This document shows, in pieces, positions 5,238 through 8,597 of a DNA stretch of 8,597 bases (the stretch's first letter is position 1; every line of letters starts with the position of its first letter). The stretch lies in the NCBI GenBank assembly GCA_007134165.1, contig SLLJ01000140.1:1-8597 (forward strand), in the 5' to 3' direction. The position numbers and the translations under genes are program-made. This DNA is from Nitriliruptoraceae bacterium (GTDB taxonomy: Bacteria; Actinomycetota; Nitriliruptoria; Nitriliruptorales; Nitriliruptoraceae). The notes below the pieces were generated by a model. It made no database searches, had not been told where the DNA came from, and was given only the letters and a program-made list of their open reading frames with translations.

Positions 5238-5987
5238 CGGGTCGAAGTCGCGGATCCGGGCCACGAACCGCGCCGGATCGACCAGGTGCAGATGGTGTCC
5301 GTGATCGGCCCAGACCTCCACCTGCGCGGTGGGGATCCGTTCACGCAGCCAGGCGGGGTAGTCCGGGCCGGGGTCGATGCCGTGCAGGCAGAGCACCGGC
5401 GCTTCGATGCCGGCCACGACCTCCCCGACCATCGCGTCCAGGGCATCCGGTTCGAGCTCCAGCAGCGGCGCCCAGGCGCCGAGCACCACGTCCTGGTCGG
5501 GGCGGCGCAGCGCGTCGAGCCGCGCCACCTCGGCGTCGGACAGTGGCCCCTGCATCGCGGCGAAGACCGCGCCGATGGTGGCAGCGAACTGCTCGCCACG
5601 GAGCATCGGCTCGAGCTCGCGCACCTGCGCCTGGAAGCCGGCGAGATCCAGCGGCTGGTCGACGTCGACCACCCCACGCACCGGGTACCGCGCGCCATAG
5701 GCGACCGCGACCAGCCCGCCCATGGAGTGCCCGACGATCAGTGGGTCGGCGGTGTCGAGGTGGAGGCGTTCGAGCAGGGCGTGGACGTCCTCGGCCATCG
5801 ACACCGGGTCGTAGCTCTGCGCCGGCGGGGACTGCCCGTGCCCCCGCAGGTCGACGGCCACGACGGTGCCGTCCTCGGCGAGCGGGGCGATCAGCGGCTC
5901 CCACGCCCGGGCATCCTCGGTGATGCCGTGCAGCAGCACGGTGATCGGGCCGGAGCCGGTGGCATCAGCGGCGAGGTCGACGGTCAT
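5229..5987 (-). CDS. Alpha/beta-fold hydrolase
   Basis: This 252-residue cytosolic enzyme has the complete alpha/beta hydrolase signature. The oxyanion-hole segment LLHG (18-21) is followed by VVAVDLRGHGQS (42-53). The nucleophile elbow VGHSMGG (85-91) carries Ser88, the acid is most likely Asp205 in LHGIDPGPDY, and the catalytic His is probably His231 in DHGHHLHLVDP. The fold and the GHGxS segment are typical of esterases, haloperoxidase-like enzymes and C-C bond hydrolases; the substrate cannot be inferred. The ATG at 5987 is preferred because an AAGGGA sequence lies 8 bases upstream and homologues usually begin close to the first strand. However, the frame stays open and coding-like upstream as far as selA, so an earlier GTG such as 6215 (adding 76 residues) is possible. 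It lies downstream of selDA on the same strand, but the 253-base gap argues against tight co-translation. Confidence 0.85.
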   Translation of the reverse strand: MTVDLAADATGSGPITVLLHGITEDARAWEPLIAPLAEDGTVVAVDLRGHGQSPPAQSYDPVSMAEDVHALLERLHLDTADPLIVGHSMGGLVAVAYGARYPVRGVVDVDQPLDLAGFQAQVRELEPMLRGEQFAATIGAVFAAMQGPLSDAEVARLDALRRPDQDVVLGAWAPLLELEPDALDAMVGEVVAGIEAPVLCLHGIDPGPDYPAWLRERIPTAQVEVWADHGHHLHLVDPARFVARIRDFDPRR

Positions 5988-6240
5988 CTGCTGGTTCCCT
6001 TCGATCGGCGTCCCCAGGGAGTCAAGCAGTCGGGGCCGATCCGTGGCGGCGGACCCGCCGCACGTTCGGGCGAGACCGGTGGGGTGCGTGACCCTCCCAC
6101 CGTCGGCGCTGCGAATCAGCGGCGTGACGGCGACCAGGTGGTCGCCGAACACGAAACGGGCCCCGACCCGGACCGGCAGCAGGCTGGCCGCGGCGGCAGG
6201 CAGGGCGGTCCACACGAAGCCGAGCCCGGTTGGCGGCCCC
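5988..6240 (-). other. Structured gap between selA and the hydrolase: three inverted repeats and a coding-like open frame
   Basis: No gene is called here. Three perfect inverted repeats lie within about 100 bases: GCGGCGG/CCGCCGC (6046-6061), CGGTGGG/CCCACCG (6077-6102, 12-base loop) and CGGCGACC/GGTCGCCG (6128-6147). In the frame of the downstream hydrolase, the whole stretch is free of stops, and my hand count finds about nine in ten third positions G or C in the 5' two thirds. It could be an N-terminal extension of the hydrolase, a decayed gene, or a leader with structured RNA. I found no tRNA, including no tRNA-Sec. Confidence 0.45.
6128..6147 (-). terminator. Perfect hairpin downstream of selA, possible terminator
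   Basis: CGGCGACC-AGGT-GGTCGCCG gives an 8-bp stem (9 if the A-T pair closes) and a short loop, about 95 bases after the selA stop. No T-tract follows. It is the best of the three hairpins in this gap as a transcription end for selDA. Confidence 0.3.
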
Positions 6241-7781
<1,541 letters not shown>

Positions 7782-7785
<4 letters not shown>

Positions 7786-8597
7786 GCGGGGAGTGCACCG
7801 AGATGGATGGTGCCCGGCTCGCCGGTGGTCGAATCGGCGGGCAGCACCGCTCCGATGATCGCGGCGTCGTGCCCACGGGAACCGAGCACGGCGTGCACCG
7901 CCGGCGCGTCGCGCTCGGCGCAGGCGATCAGCAGGCCGCCGGAGGTCTGCGCGTCGCACAGCAGGGTGCGTGTGGGCAGGTCGACGCTGCCCCGCACGAA
8001 GCGCGCGGACTGCTCGACGTTGCGCCGTGTGCCGCCGGGCACGAAGCCCTCGTCCACCAGCGCTTCGACGCCGGGCAGCAGCGGCACCCGGGCGGAGTCG
8101 AGTTGACAGGTCACGCCGCTGGCGGCTGCGAGCCGGTGCAGATGGCCGAGCAGCCCGAAGCCGGTGACGTCGGTAGCCGCCGTGGCGTGGAACTCGGTCG
8201 CGACCTGGGAGGCGCAGCGATTGAGCCGGATCATCGAGGCGACTGCGGCCCGGAAGGCCCTCCCGAGCGGCGTGTCGGCCTCGACCGCCTCGGGGTCACT
8301 GCGTTTGGCGGCGGTCACCGCGATGCCGGTGCCGATCGGCTTGGTGAGCACCAGCGCCTGCCCCGGCCGCGCCCCGGCGTTGGTCAGCAGGTTGCGCTCG
8401 CCAACCTCCCCGATCACCGCCTGGCCGTACAGCGGCTCCGCACTGTCGATGGTGTGGCCACCGACCAGCGGGTAGCCAGCCTTGTCAGCGACCGACGTGG
8501 CACCGGCGAGCACCTGCTCGAGCAGTCCAAAATCCAGATCCCGCGGCCAGCCCACGAGGTTGAGGGCGAAACGGGGCTCGGCACCCATCGCGTAGAC
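7782..8597 (-). CDS. selD: Selenide, water dikinase (selenophosphate synthetase), N-terminus missing
   Basis: The 271 visible residues are the C-terminal part of SelD, which makes selenophosphate from selenide and ATP for SelA and for tRNA 2-selenouridine synthesis. Recognisable segments are VYAMG and ALNLVGWP at the start of the visible part, GGHTIDSAEP (47-56), LTKPIGTG (84-91), ATDVTGFGLLGHL (141-153) and DAQTSGGLL (215-223). The frame is open to the right edge. The missing part, roughly 70-80 residues by comparison with the 347-residue E. coli protein, carries the glycine-rich loop and the active-site Cys (or Sec), so whether this SelD is itself a selenoprotein cannot be seen. The stop overlaps the selA start as GTGA. 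The ATG at 8588 is internal, not the true start, because VYA upstream of it is also conserved. Confidence 0.95.

Noticed and set aside
5988..6240. tRNA-Sec (selC) downstream of selA
   Set aside because: No T-loop GGTTCGA-type sequence, no long acceptor stem and no UCA anticodon arm on either strand; the hairpins do not assemble into a cloverleaf.

Overview
The window is strongly GC-rich and gene-dense. Short spacers, 4-7 base start/stop overlaps, GTG starts and a leaderless-looking promoter suggest a high-GC Actinomycetota. The class and genus cannot be fixed from this sequence alone. Left to right on the + strand it holds: the last 37 codons of a gene that may be an SGNH-type hydrolase (3-116); a class I SAM-dependent methyltransferase (130-978); a three-gene unit that looks metal-related (1109-4274); and a MntA/HepT-type nucleotidyltransferase-HEPN toxin-antitoxin pair (4312-5141). 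Convergent to these on the - strand are an alpha/beta hydrolase (5229-5987), selA (6241-7785) and the 3' three-quarters of selD (7782-8597), which runs off the right edge.

The most interesting part is 1054-4274. An AT-rich island carries a perfect 7-1-7 palindrome, TAGGAAT-G-ATTCCTA, with the geometry of Fur/Zur-family operators and the AATnATT core they share. Just downstream lies a two-Rossmann flavoprotein oxidoreductase ending in a four-cysteine tail (CCEDCAC). It overlaps by 7 bases a divergent FeoB-like membrane GTPase that has the FeoB gate signature GCNVPA, a shortened G-domain with a non-canonical G4 site, and an extra CxxC beside the gate. After a 131-base spacer made of a 16-bp tandem repeat and fourteen C-tracts comes an unrecognised 62-residue protein with a good ribosome binding site. 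My working interpretation is a metal-repressed, redox-coupled Fe(II) (or other divalent metal) uptake unit in which the flavoprotein reduces or hands over the metal to the FeoB-like permease. This is inference from gene order and motifs.

On the right, selD and selA overlap by GTGA and would make selenophosphate and then selenocysteinyl-tRNA(Sec), so the organism probably makes selenoproteins. selB, the tRNA-Sec gene and a selenoprotein are not visible here. A 253-base stretch between selA and the hydrolase has three perfect inverted repeats and, in the hydrolase frame, an uninterrupted coding-like codon pattern, so the true hydrolase start is open to question.
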